Origin: Rhodovulum sp. PH10
GTDB lineage: Bacteria; Pseudomonadota; Alphaproteobacteria; Rhizobiales; Xanthobacteraceae
Reading direction: 5' to 3'
DNA: 46,286 bases
Assembly: GCF_000293785.1 (NCBI RefSeq)
Contig: NZ_AKZI01000083.1
Location: 1-46,286 of the forward strand
Shown: positions 15,100 to 25,126 of the stretch, in pieces
Layout: each line of letters opens with the position of its first letter
How positions within the stretch are numbered: the stretch's first letter is position 1
Program-made: the position numbers and the translations under genes
Notes under the pieces: model-generated
Databases searched by the model: none
The model's input: the letters and a program-made list of their open reading frames with translations, nothing else
Told to the model about the DNA's origin: nothing

Positions 15100-17508
15100 A
15101 TGATGTCGACACACGCAGAGCATCGCCACGAAGCCCATGCCGACGCGCACGCGCATCACGGGCACGATCACCACCACGGCCAAGATCACCACCATCACCA
15201 TGCCGGCGAGGGCGCGCCCGCCGTGCACGACCCGGTGTGCGGCATGACGGTCGACCCGGCAAAATCCGAGCACAAGGTCGACCATCACGGCGAGACGTAT
15301 TTCTTCTGCTCGGCGGGGTGTCGCGCAAAATTCGAGGCGGCGCCGGATCGCTACACGCAGCCGAAGGAGGCGGTGGCGGCGGACGAGAACGTGCCGGAAG
15401 GCACCGTCTACACCTGCCCGATGCATCCGCAGATCCGTCAGGTCGGCCCCGGCGCGTGCCCAATCTGCGGCATGGCGCTGGAGCCCGAGGTCGCCACCGC
15501 CGACCAGGGGCCGAGCGAGGAGCTGCGCGACATGACGCGCCGGTTCTGGATCGGCCTCGCGCTCGCCGCCCCGGTGTTCGTGCTGGAGATGGGCGGGCAC
15601 ATCTTCGCGCTCGACGATGTGATCGATCCGACCGTCTCCAACTGGATCCAGCTCGCGCTCGCGACGCCGGTGGTTCTGTGGGCCGGCTGGCCGTTCTTCG
15701 TGCGCGGCTGGAACTCGCTGGTCGCGCGCGCGCTCAACATGTTCACGCTGATCGCGCTCGGCACCGGCGTCGCCTGGACCTACAGCATCGTCGCGACGCT
15801 CGTGCCCGGCATCTTCCCGACCGGCTTCCGGGGACCAGATGGCGCGGTCGCCGTCTATTTCGAGGCCGCGGCGGTGATCACCGTGCTGGTGCTGCTCGGC
15901 CAGGTGCTCGAGCTGCGCGCCCGCGAGCAGACGTCTGGCGCCATCCGTGCGCTGCTCGATCTCGCGCCCGCCACCGCCCGCCGGATCGGGGAGCACGGCG
16001 ACGAGGAGGTGTCGCTCGACGACGTGAAGGTCGGCGACCGCTTGCGGGTGCGGCCGGGCGACAAGGTGCCGCTCGACGGCGAGGTGTTGGAGGGCCGCTC
16101 CAATGTCGACGAATCGATGGTCACCGGCGAGCCGGTGCCGGTGGCCAAGGCACAGGGCGACGCGGTGATCGGCGGCACCATCAACGGGCAGGGCGGTTTC
16201 GTGATGCGCGCCGAAAAGGTCGGCCGCGACACCATGCTGTCGCAGATCGTCCAGATGGTGGCGAAGGCCCAGCGCTCGCGTGCGCCCATTCAGCGCCTCG
16301 CCGACGTCGTCGCGTCCTGGTTCGTGCCGATCGTGATCACGGCGGCGCTGGTCGCCTTCGCGGTGTGGACGAGCGTTGGCCCCGAGCCGGCGATGACGTT
16401 CGGGCTGATCGCGGCGGTGAGCGTCCTGATCATCGCCTGCCCGTGCGCGCTCGGGCTCGCGACGCCGATGTCGATCATGGTCGGGGTCGGGCGCGGCGCC
16501 CAGGCGGGCGTGCTCATCAAGAACGCCGACGCGCTGGAGCGGATGGAGAAGGTCGACCTTCTGGTGGTCGACAAGACCGGCACGCTGACGGAAGGCAAGC
16601 CGCGCGTCACCGACATCGTCACGCGTCCCGGCGTCACCGAGGAGGAGCTGCTGCGCCTCGCCGCCGCCCTCGAGCAGGCGAGCGAGCATCCGCTGGCGGC
16701 GGCGATCGTCACGGCCGCGAAGGAGCGGGGCGTGACGATCGCGGACGCCGCCGAGTTCGATGCGCCGTCCGGCAAGGGCGTCACCGGAAACGTCGGCGGC
16801 CGCGCCGTCGCGCTCGGCAACACGCGCCTGTTCGCCGATCTCGGCATCGATGCCGGGAGCCTTTCGGCCGACGCCGACCGCTTGCGCGAGAGCGGGGCGA
16901 CCGCGATCCTGGTGGCGGTGGACCAAAAGCCCGTCGGCGTTCTGGCGATTGCCGATCCGGTCAAGGAGACCACGCCCGCGGCGATCGCGGCGTTGCACGA
17001 GGCGGGCATCCGCGTCGTCATGCTGACCGGCGACAACCGCACCACCGCCGAGGCGGTGGCCCGCCGCCTCGGCATCGACGAGGTGGAGGCCGAGGTTCTT
17101 CCGGAGGACAAGGGCGCGATCGTAGCGCGCTTCCAGAAGGAGGGGCGGGTGGTCGCGATGGCCGGCGACGGCGTCAACGACGCGCCGGCGCTCGCCGCCG
17201 CCGACATCGGCATCGCCATGGGCACCGGCACCGACGTCGCGATGGAAAGCGCCGGCGTGACTCTTCTGCGCGGCGATCTCATGGGAATCGTGAAAGCCCG
17301 GCGCCTCAGCAAGGCGACCATGGGCAACATCCGCCAGAATCTGTTCTTCGCCTTCGTCTACAACGCGGCGGGCGTGCCGATCGCGGCCGGCGTCCTCTAT
17401 CCGGTGTTCGGGCTTCTGCTGTCGCCTGTGATCGCGGCGGCGGCGATGGCGCTGTCGTCGTTCAGCGTGGTCGCCAACGCCCTCCGCCTGCGCTGGACGT
17501 CTTTGTAG
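15100..17508 (+). CDS. copA: P1B-1 copper-exporting ATPase
   Basis: About 802 residues exporting Cu(I) across the inner membrane. The N-terminus is very His-rich (about residues 5-35). A YHS domain follows (C47 in DPVCGM, then FFCSAGC, to about 88), then a heavy-metal-binding domain with C106 (YTCPMHPQ) and [10 protein letters not shown]. The classical CxxC HMA domain is absent. The ATPase core has CPCALG (C447/C449), DKTGTLTE (D491), HP in SEHPLAAA, and [12 protein letters not shown] in FVYNAAG and M..SS in MALSSFSV mark the Cu(I) P1B-1 class. The start, ATG 15100 (or 15103), has GGAGG just upstream; an open N-terminal extension from 14974 lacks a ribosome site. Confidence 0.95.
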   Translation: MMSTHAEHRHEAHADAHAHHGHDHHHGQDHHHHHAGEGAPAVHDPVCGMTVDPAKSEHKVDHHGETYFFCSAGCRAKFEAAPDRYTQPKEAVAADENVPEGTVYTCPMHPQIRQVGPGACPICGMALEPEVATADQGPSEELRDMTRRFWIGLALAAPVFVLEMGGHIFALDDVIDPTVSNWIQLALATPVVLWAGWPFFVRGWNSLVARALNMFTLIALGTGVAWTYSIVATLVPGIFPTGFRGPDGAVAVYFEAAAVITVLVLLGQVLELRAREQTSGAIRALLDLAPATARRIGEHGDEEVSLDDVKVGDRLRVRPGDKVPLDGEVLEGRSNVDESMVTGEPVPVAKAQGDAVIGGTINGQGGFVMRAEKVGRDTMLSQIVQMVAKAQRSRAPIQRLADVVASWFVPIVITAALVAFAVWTSVGPEPAMTFGLIAAVSVLIIACPCALGLATPMSIMVGVGRGAQAGVLIKNADALERMEKVDLLVVDKTGTLTEGKPRVTDIVTRPGVTEEELLRLAAALEQASEHPLAAAIVTAAKERGVTIADAAEFDAPSGKGVTGNVGGRAVALGNTRLFADLGIDAGSLSADADRLRESGATAILVAVDQKPVGVLAIADPVKETTPAAIAALHEAGIRVVMLTGDNRTTAEAVARRLGIDEVEAEVLPEDKGAIVARFQKEGRVVAMAGDGVNDAPALAAADIGIAMGTGTDVAMESAGVTLLRGDLMGIVKARRLSKATMGNIRQNLFFAFVYNAAGVPIAAGVLYPVFGLLLSPVIAAAAMALSSFSVVANALRLRWTSL

Positions 17509-17756
17509 AGCCGCGCGGGCACCCGCCAGGAGGGGTCACGACCGGGCCGTCGCCGGCCGGTGGCGGAAAACGCCGCCGGTCGCGGCGGTTTCTGGTGTTT
17601 CGATACCCGCTCTCCGCGCCCCATCGACGATGCCGGCCCGGCCGCGGCCGATCCCTGTAACCGAATCCCGCAAACCGCCGAACTCCCCGGCGAGGTCCCG
17701 AACGGGATCGGCAAAGCTCCGCCGCACGGTCGGCCGCACACCAGAGGATTTTTCCG
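17509..17756. other. copA-ytkA intergenic gap
   Basis: A 248-bp stretch with no gene. It contains GC-rich inverted segments (for example ccgccggtcgcggcgg near 17571-17586) that could end copA transcription, though no T-run follows. A promoter for the downstream exporter genes may lie here, but I cannot define it. Confidence 0.35.
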
Positions 17757-18167
17757 ATGATCCCCGTTTTCCGCCAGGCTGCTCTTCGCTCGGCCGCGCT
17801 CGGCCTCGTGCTCGCCGTCGCCGCCACTGCCGGCGCCCGTGCCGCCGGTGCCGACTACGCCTTCGAGCCGACCGCCCCGCAGCTCGAGAAGGGCGACGAC
17901 GTGGTCGTCACCCTGCGGCTGGTCCACAAGCCGACCGGAAAGCCGGTTCCGGACGCGGTGATCGTCCGCACCCGGATCGACATGGGGCCGGACGGGATGG
18001 CGAACATGGTCTCCCCGGTCGAGGCGGTGCCGTCGCAGGAGCCCGGCACCTACGCGTTCAAGACCGACCTTCCGATGGCCGGAAACTACCAGTTCCTGCT
18101 CGCCGCCAAGGTGCAGGGCGAGGCGGATACCGTGCAGAGCAGGGTGATCCTGAAGGCGACGAAGTAA
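17757..18167 (+). CDS. periplasmic YtkA/FixH-like protein
   Basis: 136 residues. A signal peptide (about 1-29, ending GARAA) precedes a small all-beta domain of the YtkA/FixH kind: YAFEPTAPQLEKGDDVVVTLRL, then DAVIVRTRIDMGPDGM, then YAFKTDLPMAGNYQFLLAAKV. Proteins of this type often precede CusB-like adaptors and are thought to bind or pass copper. Met residues in DMGPDGMANM and LPMAG are candidate Cu(I) ligands. It lies 70 bases before the adaptor gene, probably in one transcript. Confidence 0.82.
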   Translation: MIPVFRQAALRSAALGLVLAVAATAGARAAGADYAFEPTAPQLEKGDDVVVTLRLVHKPTGKPVPDAVIVRTRIDMGPDGMANMVSPVEAVPSQEPGTYAFKTDLPMAGNYQFLLAAKVQGEADTVQSRVILKATK

Positions 18168-18237
18168 GTCGCGCGGGAACGGGGAAGGCCCGCGCGGCAC
18201 CGCGCCGTGCGGGCGCGCGTCGGCGGGGAGAGACATC

Positions 18238-19671
18238 GTGAAAAGATCGGTCGTTCGCGGCCTGGCGCTCGCCGGGCTGGTGGCGGGCAGTGCCTATGTG
18301 CTGCTGCCGTTCGCGGCGGAGCGGTTGTTGCCGGCGCTGGCGCAGACGCAGGCCGAGCCCGCGGCTGGGCCGCACGACCATGCGGCGGCCGACGACCCGG
18401 TGCTGTACTGGCGTGATCCGTCCGGCCGGCCCGCCTGGTCGGCGGTGCCGCGGAACGACGAGAGCGGCCGCGCCTATCTTCCGGTGCACGACAGCGAGGA
18501 GCCGCCGCTCGCCGGCGTTCCCGCGAAGAAGGTCGTCGATGGCTCCAGGACGATTCTCTACTACCGCAATCCGATGGGTCTGCCGGACGTGTCGCCGACG
18601 CCGAAGAAGGACCCGATGGGGATGGACTACGTCCCGGTCTACGACGGCGACGAACCGGACGACGGCGGCGCGATCAAGGTGAGCCTCGCAAAAGTCCAGC
18701 GCAGCGGCGTGCGCACCGAGCCGGCGAGCGCCCGCCTGCTGGTCCGCCCGGTGCGCGGTGTCGGAACGGTCACCTGGGACGAGCGGCGCCTCACCACGGT
18801 GACGGTGCGCTCGGAAGCCTATGTCGAGGATTTGTTCGTCGACACCACGGGCGCGTCCGTGTGCGCCGGCCAGCCGCTGTTCCGGATCTACAGCAAGGAG
18901 ATCCAGCTCGCCCAGGTCGACCTCAACGTCTCCACCTCGGCCCAGGCGCGCGGGGTCGGCGGCCTCGATCCCGAAAATGTCGAGGGCGCGATGCAGCGCC
19001 TGCGCAATCTCGGCGTTCCCGAGTCGCACATCGCGGAGGTTCGCAAGAAGCGGATCAATCCGCGCACGATCGACTGGGTGTCGCCGACCGACGGGGTGGT
19101 GATCGAGAAGAAGATCGTGAACGGCCAGCGGGTGATGCCGGGCGACGAGCTGTACCGGATCGCCGATCTGCGACGCATGTGGGTGATCGCCGAGGTCTCC
19201 GAGCTCGATCTCGCCGCGATCGCGGAGGGGATGCACGCGACCGTCACCCTGCGGGCCTATCCGAACGGGCCGCTCGACGGCACCGTGACCTTCATCTATC
19301 CGGACCTGCGCCCCGAGACGCGCACCGCCCGCGTGCGCATCGAGCTCGACAACCGCGACGGCCGGCTGCGCAACGACATGTATGCCGACGTCGTGTTTCA
19401 CGCGGTCGGCGAGGGCACCCCGAGCGTCTCGGTTCCCGAGAGCGCGGTGATCGACTCCGGCTCGCGCAAGGTGGTGTTCGTCTCGAAGGAAGAAGGCCGG
19501 TTCGAGCCGCGCGACGTGAGGCTCGGCCAGCGCGCGGACGGCTTCGTGGAAATTCTCGACGGCGTCGCCGACGGCGAGCCGGTGGTGACCACCGCGACCT
19601 TCCTGATCGATTCCGAGAGCAACCTGAACGCGGCGCTGAAGTCGTTCGGCGCGCCGGAGCCGAAGCCATGA
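18238..19671 (+). CDS. cusB: CusB-like RND periplasmic adaptor
   Basis: 477 residues from a GTG start with GGGGAG seven bases upstream. An N-terminal membrane anchor or signal (residues 8-30) is followed by a His-containing linker. Two tandem YHS-like metal-binding segments come next. The first (LYWRDPSGRPAWSAVPR...YLPVHD) has lost the Cys/Met/His ligands. The second (YYRNPMGLPDVSPTPKKDPMG then MDYVPVYDG) keeps the Met motifs. The adaptor core has the usual lipoyl, hairpin and beta-barrel order (YVEDLFVDTTGASVCAGQPLFRIYS, then WVSPTDGVVIEKKIVNGQRV, then VPESAVIDSG). It links CusA to an outer-membrane channel in Cu(I)/Ag(I) export. The stop overlaps the cusA start by four bases (ATGA). Confidence 0.92.
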   Translation: MKRSVVRGLALAGLVAGSAYVLLPFAAERLLPALAQTQAEPAAGPHDHAAADDPVLYWRDPSGRPAWSAVPRNDESGRAYLPVHDSEEPPLAGVPAKKVVDGSRTILYYRNPMGLPDVSPTPKKDPMGMDYVPVYDGDEPDDGGAIKVSLAKVQRSGVRTEPASARLLVRPVRGVGTVTWDERRLTTVTVRSEAYVEDLFVDTTGASVCAGQPLFRIYSKEIQLAQVDLNVSTSAQARGVGGLDPENVEGAMQRLRNLGVPESHIAEVRKKRINPRTIDWVSPTDGVVIEKKIVNGQRVMPGDELYRIADLRRMWVIAEVSELDLAAIAEGMHATVTLRAYPNGPLDGTVTFIYPDLRPETRTARVRIELDNRDGRLRNDMYADVVFHAVGEGTPSVSVPESAVIDSGSRKVVFVSKEEGRFEPRDVRLGQRADGFVEILDGVADGEPVVTTATFLIDSESNLNAALKSFGAPEPKP

Positions 19672-22600
19672 TCGGGGCCATCATCCGCTGGTCGGCCCGC
19701 AACACCGTCCTGGTCGGGCTCGCCACGCTGTTCGTCACGCTCGCCGGCCTCTATGCGGTGTACCGCGTGCCGCTCGACGCGATCCCCGACCTCTCCGACG
19801 TGCAGGTGATCGTCTACACCGAATATGCCGGCCAGGCGCCGCAGGTGGTGGAGGATCAGGTCACCTATCCGCTCGCCACCTCGATGTTGAGCGTGCCGAA
19901 ATCGAAGACGGTGCGGGCCTTCTCGTTCTTCGGCGTGTCGTTCGTCTACGTGATCTTCGAGGATGGCACCGATCTCTACTGGGCGCGCTCGCGGGTGCTC
20001 GAATATCTCAGCGCCGCGCAGCGCCAGCTTCCCGTCGGCGTGACGCCGTCGCTCGGCCCCGACGCGACCGGGGTCGGCTGGGTCTATCAGTACGTCGTGC
20101 GCAGCACGCAGCACACGCTCGCCGAGCTGCGCAGCCTGCAGGACTTTCAGATCCGCTTCGCCGTCGCCAAGGCGGAGGGCGTGGCAGAGGCCGCCAGCGT
20201 CGGCGGCTTCGTCAAGCAGTACAGCGTGATCGTCGATCCCCGCCGGCTGCAGTCGCTCGGCATACCGCTCGACAAGGTGAAGGCGGCGATCAAGGCGAGC
20301 AATCGCGACGTCGGCGGCCGAAGCATCGAGCTGTCGGAGACCGAGTTCGCCATCCGCGGACGCGGATACATCAAGAGCCTCGACGACCTGCGCAACGTCG
20401 TGGTGAAGAGCGACAAGGGCGTGCCGGTCTTTCTGCGCGACGTCGCGCGGGTGGAGATCGCGCCCGACGAGCGGCGCGGCATCACCGAGCTGAACGGCGA
20501 GGGCGAGGCGGTGACGGGCATCGCCTTGCAGCGCTCCGAGGAGAACGCGCTCACGGTGATCGACAACGTGAAGACGCGGCTGTCCGAGATCGCCACGAGC
20601 CTGCCGTCGGGGGTGGAGATTCTCCCGGTCTACGACCGCTCCGACCTGATCCACCGGGCGATCGAGACCCTGAAGGGCACGCTGATCGAGGAGAGCATCA
20701 TCGTCGCGGCGGTGTGCGTGCTCTTCCTCCTGCACGTGCGCAGCGCCTTCGTCGCCATCGTGACGCTGCCGATCGGCGTGCTGATCGCCTATCTCATGAT
20801 GTATCTGCTCGGGCTCTCCTCCAACATCATGAGCCTCGGCGGCATCGCGATCGCGGTCGGCGCGATGGTCGACGCCTCGATCGTGATGATCGAGAACGCC
20901 CACAAGCATCTCGAGCGGGCGCCGCCCGGAAAGCCGCGCGCCGAGTCGCTGACCGAGGCGGCGATCGAGGTCGGGCCGGCGCTGTTCTTCAGCCTTCTGA
21001 TCATCACCGTGTCGTTCCTGCCGATCTTCGCGCTGGAGTCGCAGGAAGGCCGGATGTTCAAGCCGCTCGCCTTCACGAAGACGTTCGCGATGGGCGCCGC
21101 GGCCTTTCTCTCGGTCACTCTCGTGCCGGCGCTGATGCTCCTGTTCGTGCGCGGCCGCATCATGCCGGAGCACAAGAATCCGGTGAACCGGTTCCTGATC
21201 TGGGCGTATCGTCCGTTCATCGTCGCGGCGCTCCGCTTCAAGGGCACCACCATCGTCGCGGCGCTGCTGATCCTCGCCGCCAGCGCCTGGCCGGCGATGA
21301 AGCTCGGCTCGGAGTTCATGCCGACCCTCAACGAGGGCACGCTGTTCTACATGCCGACGACCTTTCCGGGCCTGTCGGTCACCAAGGCGGCCGAGCTGTT
21401 GCAGACGCAGAACAAGATCATCAAGAGCTTCCCCGAGGTCGCGTCGGTGTGGGGCAAGGCCGGCCGCGCCTCGAGCGCGACCGACCCGGCGCCGACCGAG
21501 ATGTTCGAGACGGTGATCAATCTCGAGCCGGAGTCGAAATGGCGGCCCGGCATGACGATCGACAAGCTGATCGCCGAGATGGACGGCGCGCTGCAATTCC
21601 CCGGCGTGTCGAACGCCTGGACCATGCCGATCAAGGCGCGCACCGACATGCTGTCGACCGGCATCCGCACACCGATCGGCATCAAGGTCTACGGCTCGGA
21701 CCTGAAAGAGCTGGAAACCCTCGCCCGACGCATCGAGGCGGTGGTGCGCACGGTTCCGGGCACCACCAGCGCGTTTGCCGAGCGGGTGATCGGCGGATAT
21801 TATCTCAACATCGATCCCGACCGCGCCCAGATCGCCCGCTATGGTCTCACCATCGACGACCTGCAGGAGATGGTCGCCTCGGCGCTCGGCGCCGCGCCGG
21901 TGACCACCACCGTGGAGGGGCGGGAGCGGTATTCGGTGAGCGTGCGATATCCGCGCGACCTGCGCAGCGATCCCGAAACCATCGCCTCGCAGCTCCTCGT
22001 GCCCGTCGCGGGTGGCGCGACGGTGCCGCTCGGGCAGATCGCCAAGGTGAGCCTCGACCGCGGCCCGTCGGCGATCCGCACCGAGAACGCCCAGCTCGTC
22101 GTTTACATCTATGTCGACATGCGCGACCGCGACATCGGCGGCTATGTCGCCGATGCCAAGCGGGCGGTCGCCGAGCAGGTGCAGTTTCCGCCCGGATACT
22201 TCGTCGGATGGAGCGGCCAGTTCGAGTACATGGAGCGCGCCTCGGCGCGGCTGAAGATCGTCGTTCCCGTCACCATCCTGATCATCTTCCTGCTGCTCTA
22301 TCTCAACTTCCGCCGGATCACCGAGAGCGTGATCGTGATGCTGTCGGTTCCGTTCGCGCTGGTCGGCGGCCTGTGGATGATGTGGTGGCTCGGCTTCAAC
22401 CTGTCGGTCGCGGTGGCGGTCGGCTTTATCGCGCTCGCCGGCGTCGCCGCCGAGACCGGCGTCGTGATGCTGATCTATCTCGATCACGCGCTCGAGGCGC
22501 TGCGCGCCGAGCGGCATGCCCAGGGGCGGCCGTTCACGTGCGAAAACCTCCATGCGGCGATCATGACCGGTGCGGTGGAGCGCGTGCGGCCGAAGATGAT

Positions 22601-22838
22601 GACGGTGGCGGCGATCATGGCGGGGCTGCTGCCGATCCTGTGGAGCCACGGGACGGGGGCCGAGGTGATGCAGCGGATCGCGGTGCCGATGATCGGCGGC
22701 ATGGTGTCCTCGACGGTGCTGACGCTGATCGTCATTCCGGCGATCTATGCGGTGGTGAAGAGCCGCGGGCTGTCTTCCAAAACCGCCGGCGCCGAGCCGT
22801 CCGCGGAAGAGCGCGGCGTGCCGGCGGGCGCGAGCTGA
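19668..22838 (+). CDS. cusA: CusA-like heavy-metal RND transporter
   Basis: 1056 residues, a proton-driven trimeric exporter of the HME-RND family. It has the N-terminal TM1 (IIRWSARNTVLVGLATLFVTLAG), porter domains, TM bundles around residues 340-540 and 865-1040, and the family stretch GSEFMPTLNEGTLFYMPTTFPG. The conserved IKARTDMLSTGIRTPIG contains the Met equivalent to CusA M672, one of the Cu/Ag-binding triad, so a monovalent metal substrate is likely. I chose the ATG overlapping the cusB stop; a much longer open frame upstream is only GC-driven. No cusC or cusF follows, so the outer-membrane channel must be encoded elsewhere. Confidence 0.95.
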   Translation: MIGAIIRWSARNTVLVGLATLFVTLAGLYAVYRVPLDAIPDLSDVQVIVYTEYAGQAPQVVEDQVTYPLATSMLSVPKSKTVRAFSFFGVSFVYVIFEDGTDLYWARSRVLEYLSAAQRQLPVGVTPSLGPDATGVGWVYQYVVRSTQHTLAELRSLQDFQIRFAVAKAEGVAEAASVGGFVKQYSVIVDPRRLQSLGIPLDKVKAAIKASNRDVGGRSIELSETEFAIRGRGYIKSLDDLRNVVVKSDKGVPVFLRDVARVEIAPDERRGITELNGEGEAVTGIALQRSEENALTVIDNVKTRLSEIATSLPSGVEILPVYDRSDLIHRAIETLKGTLIEESIIVAAVCVLFLLHVRSAFVAIVTLPIGVLIAYLMMYLLGLSSNIMSLGGIAIAVGAMVDASIVMIENAHKHLERAPPGKPRAESLTEAAIEVGPALFFSLLIITVSFLPIFALESQEGRMFKPLAFTKTFAMGAAAFLSVTLVPALMLLFVRGRIMPEHKNPVNRFLIWAYRPFIVAALRFKGTTIVAALLILAASAWPAMKLGSEFMPTLNEGTLFYMPTTFPGLSVTKAAELLQTQNKIIKSFPEVASVWGKAGRASSATDPAPTEMFETVINLEPESKWRPGMTIDKLIAEMDGALQFPGVSNAWTMPIKARTDMLSTGIRTPIGIKVYGSDLKELETLARRIEAVVRTVPGTTSAFAERVIGGYYLNIDPDRAQIARYGLTIDDLQEMVASALGAAPVTTTVEGRERYSVSVRYPRDLRSDPETIASQLLVPVAGGATVPLGQIAKVSLDRGPSAIRTENAQLVVYIYVDMRDRDIGGYVADAKRAVAEQVQFPPGYFVGWSGQFEYMERASARLKIVVPVTILIIFLLLYLNFRRITESVIVMLSVPFALVGGLWMMWWLGFNLSVAVAVGFIALAGVAAETGVVMLIYLDHALEALRAERHAQGRPFTCENLHAAIMTGAVERVRPKMMTVAAIMAGLLPILWSHGTGAEVMQRIAVPMIGGMVSSTVLTLIVIPAIYAVVKSRGLSSKTAGAEPSAEERGVPAGAS

Positions 22839-22849
22839 CGGCGCGGCCG

Positions 22850-23407
22850 ATGCATCCGATCGAGCCGGAGCTGAAGGCGCTGATGCTGAAGAGCATCGGC
22901 GGTGACGACCGGGCCCACCGGGACCTGCTGAACCGGTTGAGCGGCTATCTGCGCGGCTATTACCGCGGCCGGCTCACCCGGATGGGGCGTAGTGTCGCGG
23001 AGGCCGAGGATTTGGTGCAGGAGGCGCTGATGGCGATCCACACCGGGCGCCACACCTACGATCCGGCCGAGCTTCTGACGCCGTGGCTGCACGCGATCGC
23101 GCGCTACAAGCTGCTCGACTATCTGCGCCGCACCCACGCCTCGATGCGCGACGTCGGGCTCGATCAGGCGGAGGACATCGTCGCGGTCGACGACCGCGCC
23201 GGCACCGAGAGCGCGCTCGATCTCGGCCGCCTGCTGACGACGCTGCCGGAGCGGATGCGCGAGGCCATCCGGCTCGTCAAGATCGACGGCCTGAGCGTCG
23301 CCGAGGCGGCGGCGCGGTCGGGCGCCTCGGAGTCCGCCGTCAAGGTCAACATCCACCGGGGCCTCAAGGCGCTGGCCGCAGCGATCGCTCGGGAGAGCAA
23401 GCCATGA
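22850..23407 (+). CDS. ECF-family RNA polymerase sigma factor
   Basis: 185 residues. Region 2 has AEDLVQEALMAIHTGRHTYDP and LTPWLHAIARYKLLDYLRR, and region 4 has LLTTLPERMREAIRLVKIDGLSVAEAAARSGASESAVKVNIHRGL. This is the SigF-like ECF group that is paired with NrsF (DUF1109) anti-sigma factors. It begins 11 bases after cusA and its stop overlaps the anti-sigma start (ATGA). In Caulobacter-type systems this pair responds to heavy metals. Here the position after cusA suggests control of copper genes, which is inference. Confidence 0.93.
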   Translation: MHPIEPELKALMLKSIGGDDRAHRDLLNRLSGYLRGYYRGRLTRMGRSVAEAEDLVQEALMAIHTGRHTYDPAELLTPWLHAIARYKLLDYLRRTHASMRDVGLDQAEDIVAVDDRAGTESALDLGRLLTTLPERMREAIRLVKIDGLSVAEAAARSGASESAVKVNIHRGLKALAAAIARESKP

Positions 23408-24045
23408 AGACCGACGATTTGATCGACATGCTCAGCACCAACGTGCAGCCGGCCGACACGCGAAAGGTCGCGCGCTCGATCGTCCTGGCGGTGGCGGTCG
23501 GCGCGGTCGCCGTGGTCGGGCTGGTCTTCCTCGCCTTCGGGACGCGGGCCGACATGGGGCACGCCGGGTCGCTCGTCCATCTCGTGGCGAAGCTCGTGTT
23601 CTCGCTCGCCGTGGTCGGGCTCTCGCTCCTCTATCTGATCCGGCTTGCGCGGCCGGGCGGCGAGCGGCGCGTCTCGCTCGCCGTCGTCGCGCTGCCGTTC
23701 GTGGCGATCATCGCGCTCGCTGTCGGGGTCTTGTCGATGGTCCCGCAGGGGCACTGGGACGACGTCGTGCTGGGCGACCAGTGGCTCGAATGTTTGATCT
23801 CGATCCCGCTGATCGCGGTGGTTCCGTTCGCGGCGACGATGTGGGCGGTGCGCCAGCACATGCCGACCGATCTGCGCCGCGCCGGCGCGCTCGCCGGCTT
23901 GGTCGCCGGCGGCATCAGCGCGACCGGCTACGCGCTCCACTGCATGGACGATTCTGTGCCGTTCGTCGCGGTCTGGTACGGCGCGACGATCGTGCTGTGC
24001 GCGGCGGCCGGCGCCCATCTCGGGCCGAAGCTGCTGCGCTGGTGA
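23404..24045 (+). CDS. nrsF: NrsF-type membrane anti-sigma factor
   Basis: 213 residues with an N-terminal cytoplasmic anchor MKTDDLIDMLSTNVQP, the typical sigma-binding start of NrsF/DUF1109, and about six transmembrane helices (from residue 23 to the end). Two cysteines, in QWLECLISIP (about 132) and LHCMDDS (about 179), match the loop cysteines thought to sense metals or oxidants in this family. It holds the preceding sigma factor inactive at the membrane until signalled. It is the last plus-strand gene of the copper block. Translation is coupled to the sigma gene by the ATGA overlap. Confidence 0.9.
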   Translation: MKTDDLIDMLSTNVQPADTRKVARSIVLAVAVGAVAVVGLVFLAFGTRADMGHAGSLVHLVAKLVFSLAVVGLSLLYLIRLARPGGERRVSLAVVALPFVAIIALAVGVLSMVPQGHWDDVVLGDQWLECLISIPLIAVVPFAATMWAVRQHMPTDLRRAGALAGLVAGGISATGYALHCMDDSVPFVAVWYGATIVLCAAAGAHLGPKLLRW

Positions 24046-24187
24046 TCCCTCCGCCGGATTTTTCACACTCGCACCGGTGATCTCGCGGCCAGCGGCCGCG
24101 TCCGGGTGCCAAAGGGGCCAATCGCCGTCCGGCCACCGGGCTGCGATCTCGATACGGGGCCGGGCTCGACTCGCGGTCCCGTCGTCA

Positions 24188-25126
24188 TCACGATCGGGAC
24201 CGGGGCGCGCGGGCGCGTTCCGTGCCGGGCGACGGCCGGCCGGTGCAGGCGACCGCGACCGCCTCGAATTCCGCCCGCCCTTCGGCCGTCCCGTCGGTGA
24301 AGCACGCCACCGTCACCGGTTCGTCGCGGTCCGGGAAGTGATAGACGGCGTTCACGCAGAACGGTCCGCCGCCGGAATGCCCGATCGCCCGCCCGGCGTC
24401 GCCCATGCGCCCGCTCATCAGGCCGAGGCCGTAGCCGCACTCCGTCCACGGCCGGCCCGGGATTGCTCCGCCGAGCGGCCGGCGGACGAGCATCTCCGCG
24501 AGCCCCCGTTCGCCGAGCAGACGTCCGCACCACAGCGCGTGGAGAAGCGCCGCCGCGTCGCGCGCGGTTCCGGTCAGGCAGCCGTGATAGACCCAGCCCG
24601 GGTGGTAGTGCCGGGCGGCCGGCCAGTGGAGCCGCGAGAACTGCTCCCGGGTGGTCGCCAGCGCGATGCTGTCCAGGCCGAGCGGCCGGCGGATCGTCTC
24701 GTCGACCAGACGGCCGAAGCCGACGCCCGAGGCGGCCTCGATGCGCTCGCGCGCGAGCATGTAGCCGATATTGGAATAGGACCATCCCTCGCCGGGGGTG
24801 AACAGCGGCCCGCGCGACAGCACGGCCTCGATCATCCTGTCGCGCGGCCACGGATCGTCGCCGGCCGCCACGGCACGGTGATACTCGGGGAGCGAGCCGT
24901 AGTCCGGCAGCCCGGCGGTGTGGCTCAACAGCTGGCGCACCGTGAACTGCTCTCCCGCGATCGCGGCGTCGAGATCGAGCACCCCGGCGTCGGAGAGTTT
25001 TGCGGCCGAGATCGCGATCACCGTCTTGGTGAAGCTCCAATAGGGAAAGCACGCGTCGGTCGCGCCGCCGCCGCTCTCCCGTCCGCGGGCGGTGATCGCG
25101 TGGAAATGAAGCTCTGCGTCGGGCAT
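24188..25126 (-). CDS. beta-lactamase-fold serine hydrolase
   Basis: 312 residues of the class C beta-lactamase/D-alanyl-D-alanine carboxypeptidase superfamily. The catalytic motifs are S31-F-T-K34, Y117-S-N119 and HSGGG near residue 255. The conserved LLSHTAGLPDYGS and FTPGEGWSYSNIGYMLA are also present. There is no signal peptide from the ATG at 25126, so it is probably a cytoplasmic esterase or peptidase of unknown substrate rather than a drug-inactivating enzyme. A longer frame to 25231 exists, but GGGAG lies 10 bases before the chosen ATG. It is convergent with nrsF and divergent from the AAA gene. Confidence 0.85.
   Translation of the reverse strand: MPDAELHFHAITARGRESGGGATDACFPYWSFTKTVIAISAAKLSDAGVLDLDAAIAGEQFTVRQLLSHTAGLPDYGSLPEYHRAVAAGDDPWPRDRMIEAVLSRGPLFTPGEGWSYSNIGYMLARERIEAASGVGFGRLVDETIRRPLGLDSIALATTREQFSRLHWPAARHYHPGWVYHGCLTGTARDAAALLHALWCGRLLGERGLAEMLVRRPLGGAIPGRPWTECGYGLGLMSGRMGDAGRAIGHSGGGPFCVNAVYHFPDRDEPVTVACFTDGTAEGRAEFEAVAVACTGRPSPGTERARAPRSRS

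Noticed and set aside
15110-15210. CAC/CAT-rich stretch that looks like a microsatellite
   Set aside because: It encodes the His-rich metal-binding N-terminus of the copper ATPase and is explained by the gene.
18861-19667. 269-codon N-terminal extension of CusA
   Set aside because: Lies entirely inside cusB in another frame; the ATG overlapping the cusB stop starts exactly at the conserved first membrane helix.
19398-22649. 1083-codon minus-strand frame opposite cusA
   Set aside because: Same kind of antisense shadow; cusA has clear RND motifs and an operon start.
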